From assembly GCF_000189775.2 (NCBI RefSeq), contig NC_015555.1:1623001-1687000 (forward strand): a DNA stretch of 64,000 nt. Direction: 5' to 3'. The DNA is from Thermoanaerobacterium xylanolyticum LX-11. GTDB taxonomy: Bacteria; Bacillota; Thermoanaerobacteria; Thermoanaerobacterales; Thermoanaerobacteraceae. Below the pieces are notes generated by a model. The model saw only the letters and a list, made by a program, of their open reading frames with translations, did no database searches and had not been told where the DNA came from. A program made the translations under genes and the position numbers. Shown piece by piece: positions 11,149 through 19,451 of the stretch; position 1 is the stretch's first letter, and the number at the start of each line of letters is the position of its first letter.

Positions 11149-11631
11149 CTAATCAAATTTCTTCAATATATCTTCAACATCATCAGGTGTCAATCTGCCA
11201 AAAACTTCTCCGTTTATCATCATTACAGGCGCAAGACCGCAAGCACCTAAGCAACGAGTTGCTTCAAGGGAAAACTTGCCATCACCTGTGACATCACCTA
11301 CGCTTATGCCAAGCTTCTCTTTCAATTTGTCAAGAACCATCGCAGAACCTTTTACGTAACAAGCGGTACCAAGACAAACGCCGATTTTGTACTTTCCGGA
11401 TGGCTTTAATGTAAAGCGGGAATAAAACGTCGCAATGCCAAATATCTCTGTCAATGGTACATTCATTTCTTCTGAAATAAATTGCTGGACTTCTATAGGC
11501 AAATAGCCAAATATTTCTTGAGCCTCGTTCATGACGGCAATCAGAGAACCGTCTGTATCTTTCAACTGGTCTATCACTTTTTTTAACTTGTTTATATTTT
11601 CTTGGCTGAATTTTTCGTAGATTGCCTGCAT
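11149..11631 (-). CDS. hydC: Hydrogenase subunit HydC (NuoE-like, [2Fe-2S])
   Basis: 160 residues. It has the NuoE/thioredoxin-like [2Fe-2S] fold with four cysteines in CLGTACYVKG and ATRCLGACGLAP, and an N-terminal helical domain (GYLPIEVQQFI). It delivers electrons between NADH/FMN in HydB and the clusters of HydA. It is the first gene of the structural hyd operon, with a GGAGGG site seven bases before the ATG. Confidence 0.95.
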   Translation of the reverse strand: MQAIYEKFSQENINKLKKVIDQLKDTDGSLIAVMNEAQEIFGYLPIEVQQFISEEMNVPLTEIFGIATFYSRFTLKPSGKYKIGVCLGTACYVKGSAMVLDKLKEKLGISVGDVTGDGKFSLEATRCLGACGLAPVMMINGEVFGRLTPDDVEDILKKFD

Positions 11632-11684
11632 CTAATTACCCTCCTTTTAAAAAAATCTTTAAAATTGCAAAATAGGACATAATT

Positions 11685-11715
11685 ATTATACCATATGTTA
11701 ATTATTTTTTTAACA
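11685..11715 (-). promoter_or_regulatory. hydC promoter with overlapping inverted-repeat operator candidate
   Basis: A TATAAT box lies about 55 bases upstream of hydC. The -35 position (17-base spacing) reads TTAAAA. A 20-base inverted repeat, TGTTAA-N8-TTAACA (11696-11715), covers the spacer and the -35. The half-sites resemble those of the redox repressor Rex (TTGTTAA-N4-TTAACAA), but the spacer is four bases longer, so Rex binding is uncertain. This indicates the structural operon can be transcribed separately from the upstream signalling genes. Confidence 0.5.
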
Positions 11716-11773
11716 GTTAAAAATAAAAATTTTTTTATTTTCTGATAATCCCGACTAATTTGATATGTTTTCT

Positions 11774-12469
11774 TTACTTGCACATCCAATCAACTATCAT
11801 GTCCAAGTCATCTAAATCAAGGCAATTTATCCTTTCGTTTATGTGCCCTAAATGATGAGCATCAGAAGAAGTAATTACTTTATACTTCTTTATACATTCG
11901 TCCACAAAGCTATTGTGAATAAATGTTGAAGACACTTCCACAGTTTTAAGATTTGATATATTTGGTATAAAACCGAGATTTGAAATGATGCTGTAAGAAG
12001 TGCGATCTATGTGAGCAGGCACAGCAGCACCAATGCCATCCATCATTCTAAAGATTTCATCAACAGAAAAGCTGCTGGAAGATAGAAGCAGCTTTTCTGC
12101 TTCATCCACAATATTGTCGTCTTTATCCATAATTAATTGATTTCCGAAAATGTATTTGTTATTTTTTACGCAGTCTAAGCTATTATAAATCATTTCACCA
12201 AATTTCAAACAGTCAAGAATATCAAAAAAATAACATAATACATGAACTTCTTCCTTTGTCTGAACTTCTATGCCTGGTATAAACTTTATTCCTTTATGCT
12301 GGCATAATTCATGGACGGCTTCTACATTTTTAGTTGAATTGTGATCTGTCAAAGATATTACATCAAGCCCTTTTATTAAAGCCATATTGACGATATTATT
12401 AGGCGTCATATCATCGTCAGCACATGGAGATAATGATGAATGAATGTGCAAATCATAGTAAAACTTCAT
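11774..12469 (-). CDS. PHP-domain metal-dependent phosphoesterase
   Basis: 231 residues. The PHP metal site is visible as DLHIHSSLSPCADDDMTP at the N terminus, SLTDHNS near residue 42 and a C-terminal SSDAHHLGH segment. Members include phosphoesterases and histidinol phosphatase-like enzymes. Its start overlaps the end of the upstream DRTGG gene by four bases, so they are translationally coupled. In company with kinase-like ATPases and a putative sensory hydrogenase, a phosphatase role in that pathway is inferred. Confidence 0.85.
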   Translation of the reverse strand: MKFYYDLHIHSSLSPCADDDMTPNNIVNMALIKGLDVISLTDHNSTKNVEAVHELCQHKGIKFIPGIEVQTKEEVHVLCYFFDILDCLKFGEMIYNSLDCVKNNKYIFGNQLIMDKDDNIVDEAEKLLLSSSSFSVDEIFRMMDGIGAAVPAHIDRTSYSIISNLGFIPNISNLKTVEVSSTFIHNSFVDECIKKYKVITSSDAHHLGHINERINCLDLDDLDMIVDWMCK

Positions 12470-12795
12470 TTAATCATCTCGCTTAATTTAACTGCTGCTT
12501 CAAATGAACTGCCATTAAACGCTATGACAGGTATGTTTTCCTCATCAGCCTTTTCTTTAGCATTTTCATCAAGTTTTTCTCCTTCACAGATGATGATGCA
12601 GCTTATCTCTGTCATAACAGCAACCGCAATTACATTTACATGCGTCTGAATCGTCACCCATGCACTTCCACTTTTCACGTGAGACATTACAAAGCTTAAC
12701 AAATCACACACATAGACATTGCTTACTTCCTTTTCTATGCCTCCTTCTCCTGCTACCAAAGTAAACTCCTGACTTAATATATCCTTTACTTTCAA
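12466..12795 (-). CDS. DRTGG-domain protein (first copy)
   Basis: 109 residues from a TTG start seven bases after GGAGG. The compact domain has the pattern KVKDILSQEF...VYVCDLLSFVMSH...WVTIQTHVNVIAVA and matches DRTGG domains, which are found near CBS and phosphotransacetylase modules and have no settled biochemical activity. It is coupled to the sensory hydrogenase gene upstream and the PHP gene downstream by overlaps of four bases. Confidence 0.75.
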   Translation of the reverse strand: MKVKDILSQEFTLVAGEGGIEKEVSNVYVCDLLSFVMSHVKSGSAWVTIQTHVNVIAVAVMTEISCIIICEGEKLDENAKEKADEENIPVIAFNGSSFEAAVKLSEMIK

Positions 12796-14102
12796 GGTTT
12801 TTCCTCCTTATCACTGCCTATTACAGGCGGAATTTTAATTGAAAGTTTGTTTATTTCTTCTGCCAATATTTTAATCCTATCTTTTAATTTAAAGATGCAG
12901 TCATATTCGCTGGCAAATCCTTTTACTATATCCTCTGCAAGGGCTCTGCATCCAGGAGAACCACAAGAACCGCAATCAAGCCCTGGCAAACTTTTGTAGA
13001 TTTCATCAATTGAGTTCATCATGTCAATAGCTTTGTCTATATCCTCATCTAAATTTAAGACATCACTTTTTTTAAGTTTGACATTTAGCATAAACTCATT
13101 AAAATCAACCTCTATATATTTTTTTACTACCACATCTTTATTTAATTTTTCTTTTAGTTTCATTATTCTGTTTCTCGCAACAAAATTATTTGCGACAGTC
13201 AAAGGTCCTCCGACACACCCTCCAACACACGCAAGACCCTCAAAAAAATCAATATCGTCTAATTTACCTAACTCAATCTCTTCCAGCACACCTATGACAT
13301 TTTGAATCCCATCTACAAAAAGGCAATTTTCCAATGATGTACCGTACGATTCACCCCCTGCATTTGCCCATCCAACGCCGATCATTGATGAAGTATGCTC
13401 GATTTTCTTCTCCACAAATTTTCTTTTGTCTAATATCATGCTGTAGACATCCCTCATAGAGAAAGCACCATTTATAAACGATTTTTCAATACCTATGGGG
13501 TTCTTTATGCTGGTGACTTTTGCAGCACATGGAGATATAAAAAACACCCCTATTTCTTCATCACTAAGCCCTGTCTTCTTCTTGGCCTCATCTCTGGCAA
13601 TTTTTCCAGCCACTTCAACAGGTGGCATTATGTCCAAAATATTATCCATCAATGAAGGAAATCTCTGCTGTATAAGCCGGACAATAGCAGGACACGCAGA
13701 AGATATAATAGGCTTTTTGTAATCTTTCGTCTTTACTATATTCCTCGTTATATACGATACGATGTCAGCAGCATAAGCAACCTCAAAAACTTCGTCAAAC
13801 CCGCATGACTGCAAAGATGCCAGTATGTCGCCTATTGTCATGTCTTTAAATTGACCGTAAAGAGAAGGCGCAGGAAGAGCAATTTTATACTTGTAATTTT
13901 CCATCATTCCTATATCATCTGTCACCACGACTTTAGCATGATAAGGACACACCCTTACGCACTCTCCACAGTCAATACATTTCTCTTTTATTATCTTTGC
14001 TTTCCCATCTCTTACACGTATTGCCTCAGTAGGGCACCTTTTTATACAATTGGTACAACCTTTGCATCTATCTCTATCAAGAGTTACAGAATGAAAGTAC
14101 AT
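12792..14102 (-). CDS. Putative sensory [FeFe]-hydrogenase (HydS-like)
   Basis: 436 residues. Two N-terminal ferredoxin clusters (CKGCTNCIKRCP and CIDCGECVRVCP) precede an H-cluster domain and a C-terminal Fe-S domain (LDCGSCGSPGC near residue 379). The ligand cysteines of the H-cluster are kept: SSACP near 135, SPCAAK near 192 and LACVGGCVGG near 292. However, the Cys that shuttles protons in catalytic enzymes (first Cys of TSCCP) is Ala here. The same exchange is known in group D HydS of Thermoanaerobacter mathranii, which has very low activity and is thought to sense hydrogen. No PAS domain is fused. The start is the ATG nine bases after AAGGTGG. Confidence 0.85.
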   Translation of the reverse strand: MYFHSVTLDRDRCKGCTNCIKRCPTEAIRVRDGKAKIIKEKCIDCGECVRVCPYHAKVVVTDDIGMMENYKYKIALPAPSLYGQFKDMTIGDILASLQSCGFDEVFEVAYAADIVSYITRNIVKTKDYKKPIISSACPAIVRLIQQRFPSLMDNILDIMPPVEVAGKIARDEAKKKTGLSDEEIGVFFISPCAAKVTSIKNPIGIEKSFINGAFSMRDVYSMILDKRKFVEKKIEHTSSMIGVGWANAGGESYGTSLENCLFVDGIQNVIGVLEEIELGKLDDIDFFEGLACVGGCVGGPLTVANNFVARNRIMKLKEKLNKDVVVKKYIEVDFNEFMLNVKLKKSDVLNLDEDIDKAIDMMNSIDEIYKSLPGLDCGSCGSPGCRALAEDIVKGFASEYDCIFKLKDRIKILAEEINKLSIKIPPVIGSDKEEKP

Positions 14103-14123
14103 TGAAAACAACCACCTTAAAAT

Positions 14124-14543
14124 TTAAAAATTAATCGTCATGACGATCTTCGTTCCTCTTTCATCGTGACTTACTATTTCCATAGTATCGGCGTTTCGCT
14201 TCATGTTAGGTAAACCCATTCCTGCACCAAACCCCATTTCAATCACTTCTTTTGGCGCTGTGGAATATCCTTCTTTCATAGCCAGCTCTAAATCTTTTAT
14301 GCCAGGACCTGTATCCTCAGCAATTATCAAAATTTTGTCAGAATATATTTCAAAATGCATCTTGCCTCCATAAGAATGAATGACTATATTCATCTCGGCT
14401 TCATAAGCTGCAATAGACGCCCTTCTGACTATGTCAGAAGGTATTGAAAGCATAAGCAGCGTCTTCCGGAACTTGCTTGACGATTCTCCTGCGGATGAAA
14501 AATCTCTTGCTTTGACATCAAAATCCATTGTATACGGCTTCAC
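14124..14543 (-). CDS. Anti-sigma-factor-type ATPase (RsbW-like HATPase)
   Basis: 139 residues with a GHKL ATPase fold: an N-box near AAYEAEMNIVIHS, a G1 box EDTGPGI and a G2 box GAGMGLPNMKR. This is the serine-kinase/anti-sigma type (RsbW, SpoIIAB) and not a histidine kinase. The start is a GTG with GGGAG about 12 bases upstream; an ATG five codons later is possible. It is in the hydrogen-signalling gene set, between a DRTGG gene and the HydS-like gene. No anti-anti-sigma (STAS) partner is in the window. Confidence 0.83.
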   Translation of the reverse strand: MKPYTMDFDVKARDFSSAGESSSKFRKTLLMLSIPSDIVRRASIAAYEAEMNIVIHSYGGKMHFEIYSDKILIIAEDTGPGIKDLELAMKEGYSTAPKEVIEMGFGAGMGLPNMKRNADTMEIVSHDERGTKIVMTINF

Positions 14544-14545
14544 GA

Positions 14546-14899
14546 TTAAAATTCACTCCCACAATTAAGTCCATTTTTATATAAAAGACCACAAGCGATA
14601 AAAAGCGGATAATCTGTCTTCATAATTACTATCGATGCGGAATCTGCCATTTTTAAGATCTCAGGTCCAGGCTTTTTACCTCTCACAAAGACGATGCACA
14701 CTATATCGCCTAAGACCTCCGCTGTCCTAACAACTTGAACATTTGTAAGTCCTGTTAAAAGCAGAGACTTTTCATCTTTTGAAGCCAAAACATCGCTCAT
14801 CAAGTCTGCACCACATGCCGTATTTACTTCTTCAGATAATCTATCATAGCCGCAAAGCACTTCCGCGTTTAATATTTCTTTCACTTTCTCAAGTTTCAT
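14546..14899 (-). CDS. DRTGG-domain protein (second copy)
   Basis: 117 residues, same domain type and length as the protein at 12466-12795 and probably a paralogue. Visible features are EVLCGYDRLSEEV at the N terminus and a VRGKKPGPEILKMA segment. The start follows AGGGGAG by seven bases. It heads the signalling gene set, 11 bases downstream of the SPOR-protein gene. Function is unknown; ligand sensing is a guess from the domain's usual partners. Confidence 0.72.
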   Translation of the reverse strand: MKLEKVKEILNAEVLCGYDRLSEEVNTACGADLMSDVLASKDEKSLLLTGLTNVQVVRTAEVLGDIVCIVFVRGKKPGPEILKMADSASIVIMKTDYPLFIACGLLYKNGLNCGSEF

Positions 14900-14910
14900 G
14901 CTACACTCCC

Positions 14911-15702
14911 CTATTTTAAAGAACTCACGCTGTCATAATACTGCTCTATGGAATCCATAAGAAGCTTCTGAGTTAGCCTGTAAGCATTTCCATCATTTAA
15001 TTCAAACGATGTCTTTATATCACCAAAATTGTTTAAAATTTGACTATTAATTGCCTCCGTATCATCTAAAATTTTTTTTAAATTTTCATCTATATTTCTA
15101 TTATAAGTCATATTGCTATACTTTTTAAAGTACTTTTCTGTATCATCGATATCTTTTTCGCTGATAGTTCCAAAAGCTATTTTATAAGAAAGCTGTGATA
15201 AATGTGACAAACTGCTTAAAAAAACATTTAACCTATCAATTACTTCCTTCACATCTTTTTCTGAATTTTTTTCATAATATACCTGATAAACAGGTCCATA
15301 GTACAAAGCCACAGATGAATTAATGCCACTTTTACTAAGCTTTAAACTGAAATCATCGGCATCTTTTTTGTCCATAAATTGTCCCAAACACAAAATATAA
15401 CTTTCACCATCTTTAAGGATTTCTCCGTAGATTCCTTTCATGGTAAGCAAATTCAAATTATATGAAGCATCTTTTTCATCGCTGTACTGGCCTATTTTTA
15501 TGATGTAATAATTAAGCTGGGGTATCTTCACAGAATAAGCATTCATGCTTTTTTCAGATAGTTTAGCTATATAAGGTTTTATAGCATACTGAGAAATTAT
15601 AAATCCTATCCCTATAGATGCAACTATTGATAAAAGCAATAACAATATAATCCTTTTAAAACCTAATTTTGTATTTTTCTTACTTTCTTCGTCTGTATAC
15701 AC
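14911..15702 (-). CDS. SPOR-domain membrane protein
   Basis: About 263 residues: a short basic cytoplasmic tail, one membrane helix (about 20-42), then an extracytoplasmic part. The segment YYIIKIGQYSDEKDASYNL to about residue 145 has two repeated strand-helix units (IGQYSD..., LGQFMDK...) typical of SPOR domains, which bind denuded glycan strands at septa. The C-terminal ~110 residues are helical. The start taken is a GTG five bases after AGGTGAT; a GTG three codons upstream overlaps this site. Its specific role, perhaps in sporulation or division, is not clear. Confidence 0.72.
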   Translation of the reverse strand: MYTDEESKKNTKLGFKRIILLLLLSIVASIGIGFIISQYAIKPYIAKLSEKSMNAYSVKIPQLNYYIIKIGQYSDEKDASYNLNLLTMKGIYGEILKDGESYILCLGQFMDKKDADDFSLKLSKSGINSSVALYYGPVYQVYYEKNSEKDVKEVIDRLNVFLSSLSHLSQLSYKIAFGTISEKDIDDTEKYFKKYSNMTYNRNIDENLKKILDDTEAINSQILNNFGDIKTSFELNDGNAYRLTQKLLMDSIEQYYDSVSSLK

Positions 15703-15737
15703 ATCAATCACCTAATTATATATTCTACACTGATCAC

Positions 15738-15809
15738 TAAAATCCTTTTTGCAAATCATTCATTATTTGAGACTATATTCTCATTTTTTAAAACAAAAAA
15801 GGATTTTTA
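15738..15809. repeat. Imperfect inverted repeat between divergent genes
   Basis: Arms TAAAATCCTTTTTG (15738-15751) and CAAAAAAGGATTTTTA (15794-15809) face each other across 42 bases in the divergent promoter region of the SPOR and lytic transglycosylase genes. The arms differ by one A in each homopolymer run. They could be a shared operator or could fold in RNA. Confidence 0.55.
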
Positions 15810-15851
15810 AATTTTATGTCGAATTATAAAAAATATAGGAGGTTTTTGAAA

Positions 15852-16439
15852 ATGGACTATGTAGATTCAATCATCGAAAGCAGATTTAGCGATATACAAT
15901 CGCGATTGCCTGTAAAAATAAACCTGGTGGATAAAAGCAATTCATTTCAGGACATCTTAAATGAATTGATAAGCGAAGGCACCACTTCAACTGAAGATAT
16001 AAAATCAGAAACAATTGATTTTAGTAATAAAACGCCAGATATGACTGGCGTATCAAAAGACAAAATAGAAAGCTATATAAATGAGGCTTCAAAAAAATAC
16101 GGCGTCAGCAAAGATTTGATAGATGCTGTCATAAAAGCCGAATCAGACTACAATCCTTATGCTGTATCAAGTGCAGGCGCAATGGGCCTAATGCAGTTAA
16201 TGCCGTCAACAGCACAGTATTTAGGTATAACAAATCCTTTTGACCCAGAAGAAAATATCGATGGTGGAACAAAATTGCTAAGCCAATTGCTTAATAAGTA
16301 CAACAATACCGCATTAGCTTTAGCAGCATACAATGCAGGAGAAGAATCTATAAATAAATACAATGGCATACCACCATATGAAGAAACCATAAACTACATA
16401 AGCAAAATACTAAATGATACATCCGATGGTTCAAAATAA
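15852..16439 (+). CDS. Lytic transglycosylase (SLT domain)
   Basis: 195 residues. A poorly conserved N-terminal ~70 residues precedes a soluble lytic transglycosylase domain with [19 protein letters not shown] (catalytic Glu near residue 98), [10 protein letters not shown] and LAAYNAGEE motifs. It cleaves the MurNAc-GlcNAc bond with anhydro-ring formation. No signal peptide is obvious, as in some Bacillus homologues. The start is the ATG nine bases after GGAGG; an upstream ATG lacks a site. Confidence 0.88.
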   Translation: MDYVDSIIESRFSDIQSRLPVKINLVDKSNSFQDILNELISEGTTSTEDIKSETIDFSNKTPDMTGVSKDKIESYINEASKKYGVSKDLIDAVIKAESDYNPYAVSSAGAMGLMQLMPSTAQYLGITNPFDPEENIDGGTKLLSQLLNKYNNTALALAAYNAGEESINKYNGIPPYEETINYISKILNDTSDGSK

Positions 16440-16463
16440 AAAAGGGGTCATACCCCCTTTTAT
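16438..16463. terminator. Bidirectional terminator between transglycosylase gene and typA
   Basis: Stem AAAGGGG / CCCCTTT, flanked by A-rich and T-rich tracts, overlapping the ends of both convergent genes. Confidence 0.75.
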
Positions 16464-18283
16464 TGTTTATATTTAGCATTTTTATACCTTTGTTGCGCAC
16501 TCAATATCTTTTTTCTAAGCCTTATGCTTTTAGGCGTAACTTCCACAAGTTCATCGTTGGCGATAAACTCCAAAGCTTCTTCAAGCGACATTTCTCTAAC
16601 TGGTGAAAGCCTTAATGCTTCATCTGCAGTGGCAGAACGCAAATTAGTAACATGCTTTTTCTTACAAACATTGACATCTATATCATCACTTCTGGAGTTT
16701 TCACCAACTATCATACCTTCGTACACTTCGACGCCTGGACCTACAAAAAGAGTTCCTCTATCTTGTGCATTGTAAAGTCCATAAGTCGTTGTAGTGCCAG
16801 CTTCAAAAGCCACTAAAGACCCTCTCGATCTTGTAGGTATATCCCCTTTGTACGGTTCATAGTCATAGATTATAGATGTCATTATCCCATTTCCCTTGGT
16901 ATCAGTAAGAAATTCAGAGCGATATCCTATGAGGCCTCTTGTCGGTATCTTAAATTTCAGCCTTAATGTACCAGGTTTTAAAGTATGCATATCCATAAGC
17001 TCTCCTTTTCTTGAGCCCATCTTTTCCATGACTACACCCATGTAATCTTCTGGTATGTCAATAGTAACAAGCTCAATAGGCTCGTGCTTGACACCATTTA
17101 TCTCCTTTATAATCACAGATGGCTTAGATACCTGAAGCTCATATCCTTCACGCCTCATAGTCTCTATCAAAATGGATAAATGCAACTCGCCACGTCCAGA
17201 TACTTTAAATGCTTCTGTCGTCTCCGTCTCCTCAACCCTTAATGCTACATTCGTTTCAAGCTCTTTAAAAAGCCTTTCTCTTAAATGCCTTGATGTCACG
17301 TATTTGCCTTCCCTACCTGCAAACGGACTCGTATTTACGCCAAATGTCATCGAAATGGTTGGATCTTCTATTTCAACAAAATCTACAGCCTCTGGCTTTT
17401 CTGGATCGGCTATCGTCTCTCCAATCTCAATGTCGCTTATACCTGATACAGCTACTATATCACCCAACTTAGCATCATCAACCTGTACTCTTTTCAAACC
17501 TTCATATTGATACAGATTGCTTAATTTAACATTTTGCACAGACCCATCTCTCTTGCATATTGCCACATTTTCACCTGATACAATTTTACCTCTAACCACT
17601 TTTCCAATAGCGATTCTCCCAATGTAATCATCATAGTCAAGTGTGGTAACAATAAGCTGCAGCGGATCATCTATATTACCTTCTGGCGCCGGAATCTCTT
17701 TTAAGATAGTATCAAAAAGAGGACGCAAATCTACTGATTCATCCTTTAAGCTTAACTTAGCAATGCCTTCTCTGGCAGAAGCATATACTACAGGAAAATC
17801 AATCTGATCATCATCAGCACCAAGCTCAATAAAAAGATCGAGGACTTCATCAATGACTTCCTCTGGCCTTGCATCAGGTCTATCGATTTTGTTAACAACT
17901 ACTATAGGTTTTAAATTAAGCTCTAAAGCCTTGCTTAATACAAATCTGGTTTGAGGCATTGGTCCTTCAAAAGCATCTACAAGCAACAATACACCATCAA
18001 CCATTTTTAATACCCGTTCTACCTCACCACCAAAATCAGCATGCCCTGGTGTATCAACTATGTTTATCTTTACACCATTATACCTAATAGCTGTATTCTT
18101 TGAAAGAATAGTTATTCCTCTTTCTCTTTCTAACTCATTTGAATCCATTACTCTCTCTTCGACTTTTTCGTTCTGCCTAAAAATGCCGCTTTGCTTAAGC
18201 ATACCGTCTACTAAAGTTGTTTTCCCGTGATCAACATGCGCTATTATAGCTACATTCCTTATATCGTCCCTTACAAACCCCAT
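16460..18283 (-). CDS. typA: Ribosome-associated GTPase TypA/BipA
   Basis: 607 residues. Translation-factor GTPase with P-loop [10 protein letters not shown], switch [13 protein letters not shown] and NKID specificity motif, then EF-G-like domains and the BipA-specific C-terminal domain. It assists 50S assembly and stress or cold adaptation. The start follows AAGGAG by eight bases. It is monocistronic between a bidirectional terminator and its own promoter. Confidence 0.96.
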   Translation of the reverse strand: MGFVRDDIRNVAIIAHVDHGKTTLVDGMLKQSGIFRQNEKVEERVMDSNELERERGITILSKNTAIRYNGVKINIVDTPGHADFGGEVERVLKMVDGVLLLVDAFEGPMPQTRFVLSKALELNLKPIVVVNKIDRPDARPEEVIDEVLDLFIELGADDDQIDFPVVYASAREGIAKLSLKDESVDLRPLFDTILKEIPAPEGNIDDPLQLIVTTLDYDDYIGRIAIGKVVRGKIVSGENVAICKRDGSVQNVKLSNLYQYEGLKRVQVDDAKLGDIVAVSGISDIEIGETIADPEKPEAVDFVEIEDPTISMTFGVNTSPFAGREGKYVTSRHLRERLFKELETNVALRVEETETTEAFKVSGRGELHLSILIETMRREGYELQVSKPSVIIKEINGVKHEPIELVTIDIPEDYMGVVMEKMGSRKGELMDMHTLKPGTLRLKFKIPTRGLIGYRSEFLTDTKGNGIMTSIIYDYEPYKGDIPTRSRGSLVAFEAGTTTTYGLYNAQDRGTLFVGPGVEVYEGMIVGENSRSDDIDVNVCKKKHVTNLRSATADEALRLSPVREMSLEEALEFIANDELVEVTPKSIRLRKKILSAQQRYKNAKYKQ

Positions 18284-18329
18284 TTAGGTTAACTCCTTCC
18301 ACACAAATGCAAATTTTATACAATATATA

Positions 18330-18358
18330 ATGATATATTAATATGCCTAAATAGTCAA
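18330..18358 (-). promoter_or_regulatory. typA promoter
   Basis: TTGACT-N17-TATCAT, 46 bases upstream of the typA start codon; a near-consensus vegetative promoter. Confidence 0.7.
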
Positions 18359-18390
18359 CAAACTATAAAATATCGCCTAAAAAATGCATC

Positions 18391-18417
18391 AAAAAAAGAC
18401 ACATGAAAGTGCCTTTT
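18391..18417 (-). terminator. Terminator of the NlpC/P60 gene
   Basis: On the minus strand AAAAGGCAC / GTGTCTTTT pairs over nine positions (one G-U) with a 6-base loop and runs into a T tract, 17 bases after the stop codon. Confidence 0.75.
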
Positions 18418-18433
18418 TGTCGTTATATTTAGT

Positions 18434-19129
18434 TTACTGTATAACCCTTCTGGCTGCAGCATAGTGAGTGCTGTAGTAATCTTCATATAAAGAGCTTATC
18501 ATGACTTTTCCAGCACCAGATGAAGCGTGCATAAACTGCCCATTTCCTATGTATATCCCAGCATGGTTTATTATGCTGCTCCCTAATGTCTTAAAAAACA
18601 CCAAATCACCAGGCTGCAAATCTGCTCTATCAACGTAAGTTCCTACTGTAGCTTGAACATCAGCAGTCCTTGGCAAACTAATACCGACGCTTTTAAAGAC
18701 GTATTGAGTAAAACCAGAACAATCAAAACCCGATGGAGATTCACCACCGTAAACATACCTTGTTCCTAAAAACTCTTTACCAAAATCGATCAGCCTTGAG
18801 GCAATGCTTCTATCAACATCACCCCTTGACACCGTACTTGAAGACCTTAATGAAAGGTACTTTCCATATATCCAGCCTACAGTCCCATCTGAAAGCTTTA
18901 TGTTGTACCAGCCATTATCCTGTCCAATCACTGTAACCACATCGCTATAATTTAACTGTGTGATAACCATTGACGACAAGTTTCCGCCATTTCTGACATT
19001 TACACCGTTTCCAATGACGACGCCACTTCCAAGATCTGCTGCATAAATATGTGTAAGCATCGAAGAACCTACCATAGTCATGCCGAAAACGGATACACCA
19101 AAAATAAATTTACCTAATTTGCTATTCAT
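18434..19129 (-). CDS. SH3-domain NlpC/P60 cell-wall endopeptidase
   Basis: 231 residues, exported. Signal peptide at about 1-30, a bacterial SH3 domain (VNVRNGGNLSS...GTVGWIYGKYL) and a C-terminal NlpC/P60 domain with the catalytic Cys in GFDCSGFTQYV and His in INHAGIYIG. It cuts gamma-D-Glu-diaminopimelate stem peptides. It is preceded by a c-di-AMP riboswitch, the usual control of cell-wall hydrolases of this type, so expression should fall when c-di-AMP is high. Confidence 0.93.
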   Translation of the reverse strand: MNSKLGKFIFGVSVFGMTMVGSSMLTHIYAADLGSGVVIGNGVNVRNGGNLSSMVITQLNYSDVVTVIGQDNGWYNIKLSDGTVGWIYGKYLSLRSSSTVSRGDVDRSIASRLIDFGKEFLGTRYVYGGESPSGFDCSGFTQYVFKSVGISLPRTADVQATVGTYVDRADLQPGDLVFFKTLGSSIINHAGIYIGNGQFMHASSGAGKVMISSLYEDYYSTHYAAARRVIQ

Positions 19130-19144
19130 AGCTAATCTCCTTCC

Positions 19145-19257
19145 TTTTGCCTCCGGAGTTAGTTGACGGGTGCGGGATAGAAGGTACCCCTACTGCATAT
19201 GGCAGATTAACCCCAAACATGAAAAATCCTCCGTACCTAAATAGGATTCGGCAAGAT
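19145..19257 (-). promoter_or_regulatory. c-di-AMP riboswitch (ydaO/yuaA class)
   Basis: The leader of the NlpC/P60 gene contains the conserved ydaO/yuaA landmarks in order: TTGCCGAATCC, GGTACGGAGGA, TTTGGGGTTAATC, AGGGGTACC, CCCGCACCCGTCAACTAAC and a closing GGAGGC. The class binds c-di-AMP and usually switches transcription off when ligand is present. Downstream of it are only the ribosome site and start codon, and no clear separate terminator is seen, so control could act at translation or by the element's own 3' part. Confidence 0.93.
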
Positions 19258-19281
19258 TGCTAATATGTACAAGTTTCTTTT

Positions 19282-19310
19282 ATTTTATCAAAAACGATTA
19301 ATAAAGTCAA
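19282..19310 (-). promoter_or_regulatory. Promoter of the riboswitch-controlled transcript
   Basis: TTGACT-N17-TAAAAT, placing the transcription start just upstream of the riboswitch. Confidence 0.75.
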
Positions 19311-19451
19311 TGTTTTCATAATAATTTTTTAAGATTTTTTTAATAAACTCTTAATATATTTTATAAAAAATTTATAAATTTGTTACAATCTCTATAAATA
19401 AGAAGCTTGTTGTAGTATAATTTTATTTGATATACGAAAAGGAGGATATGA

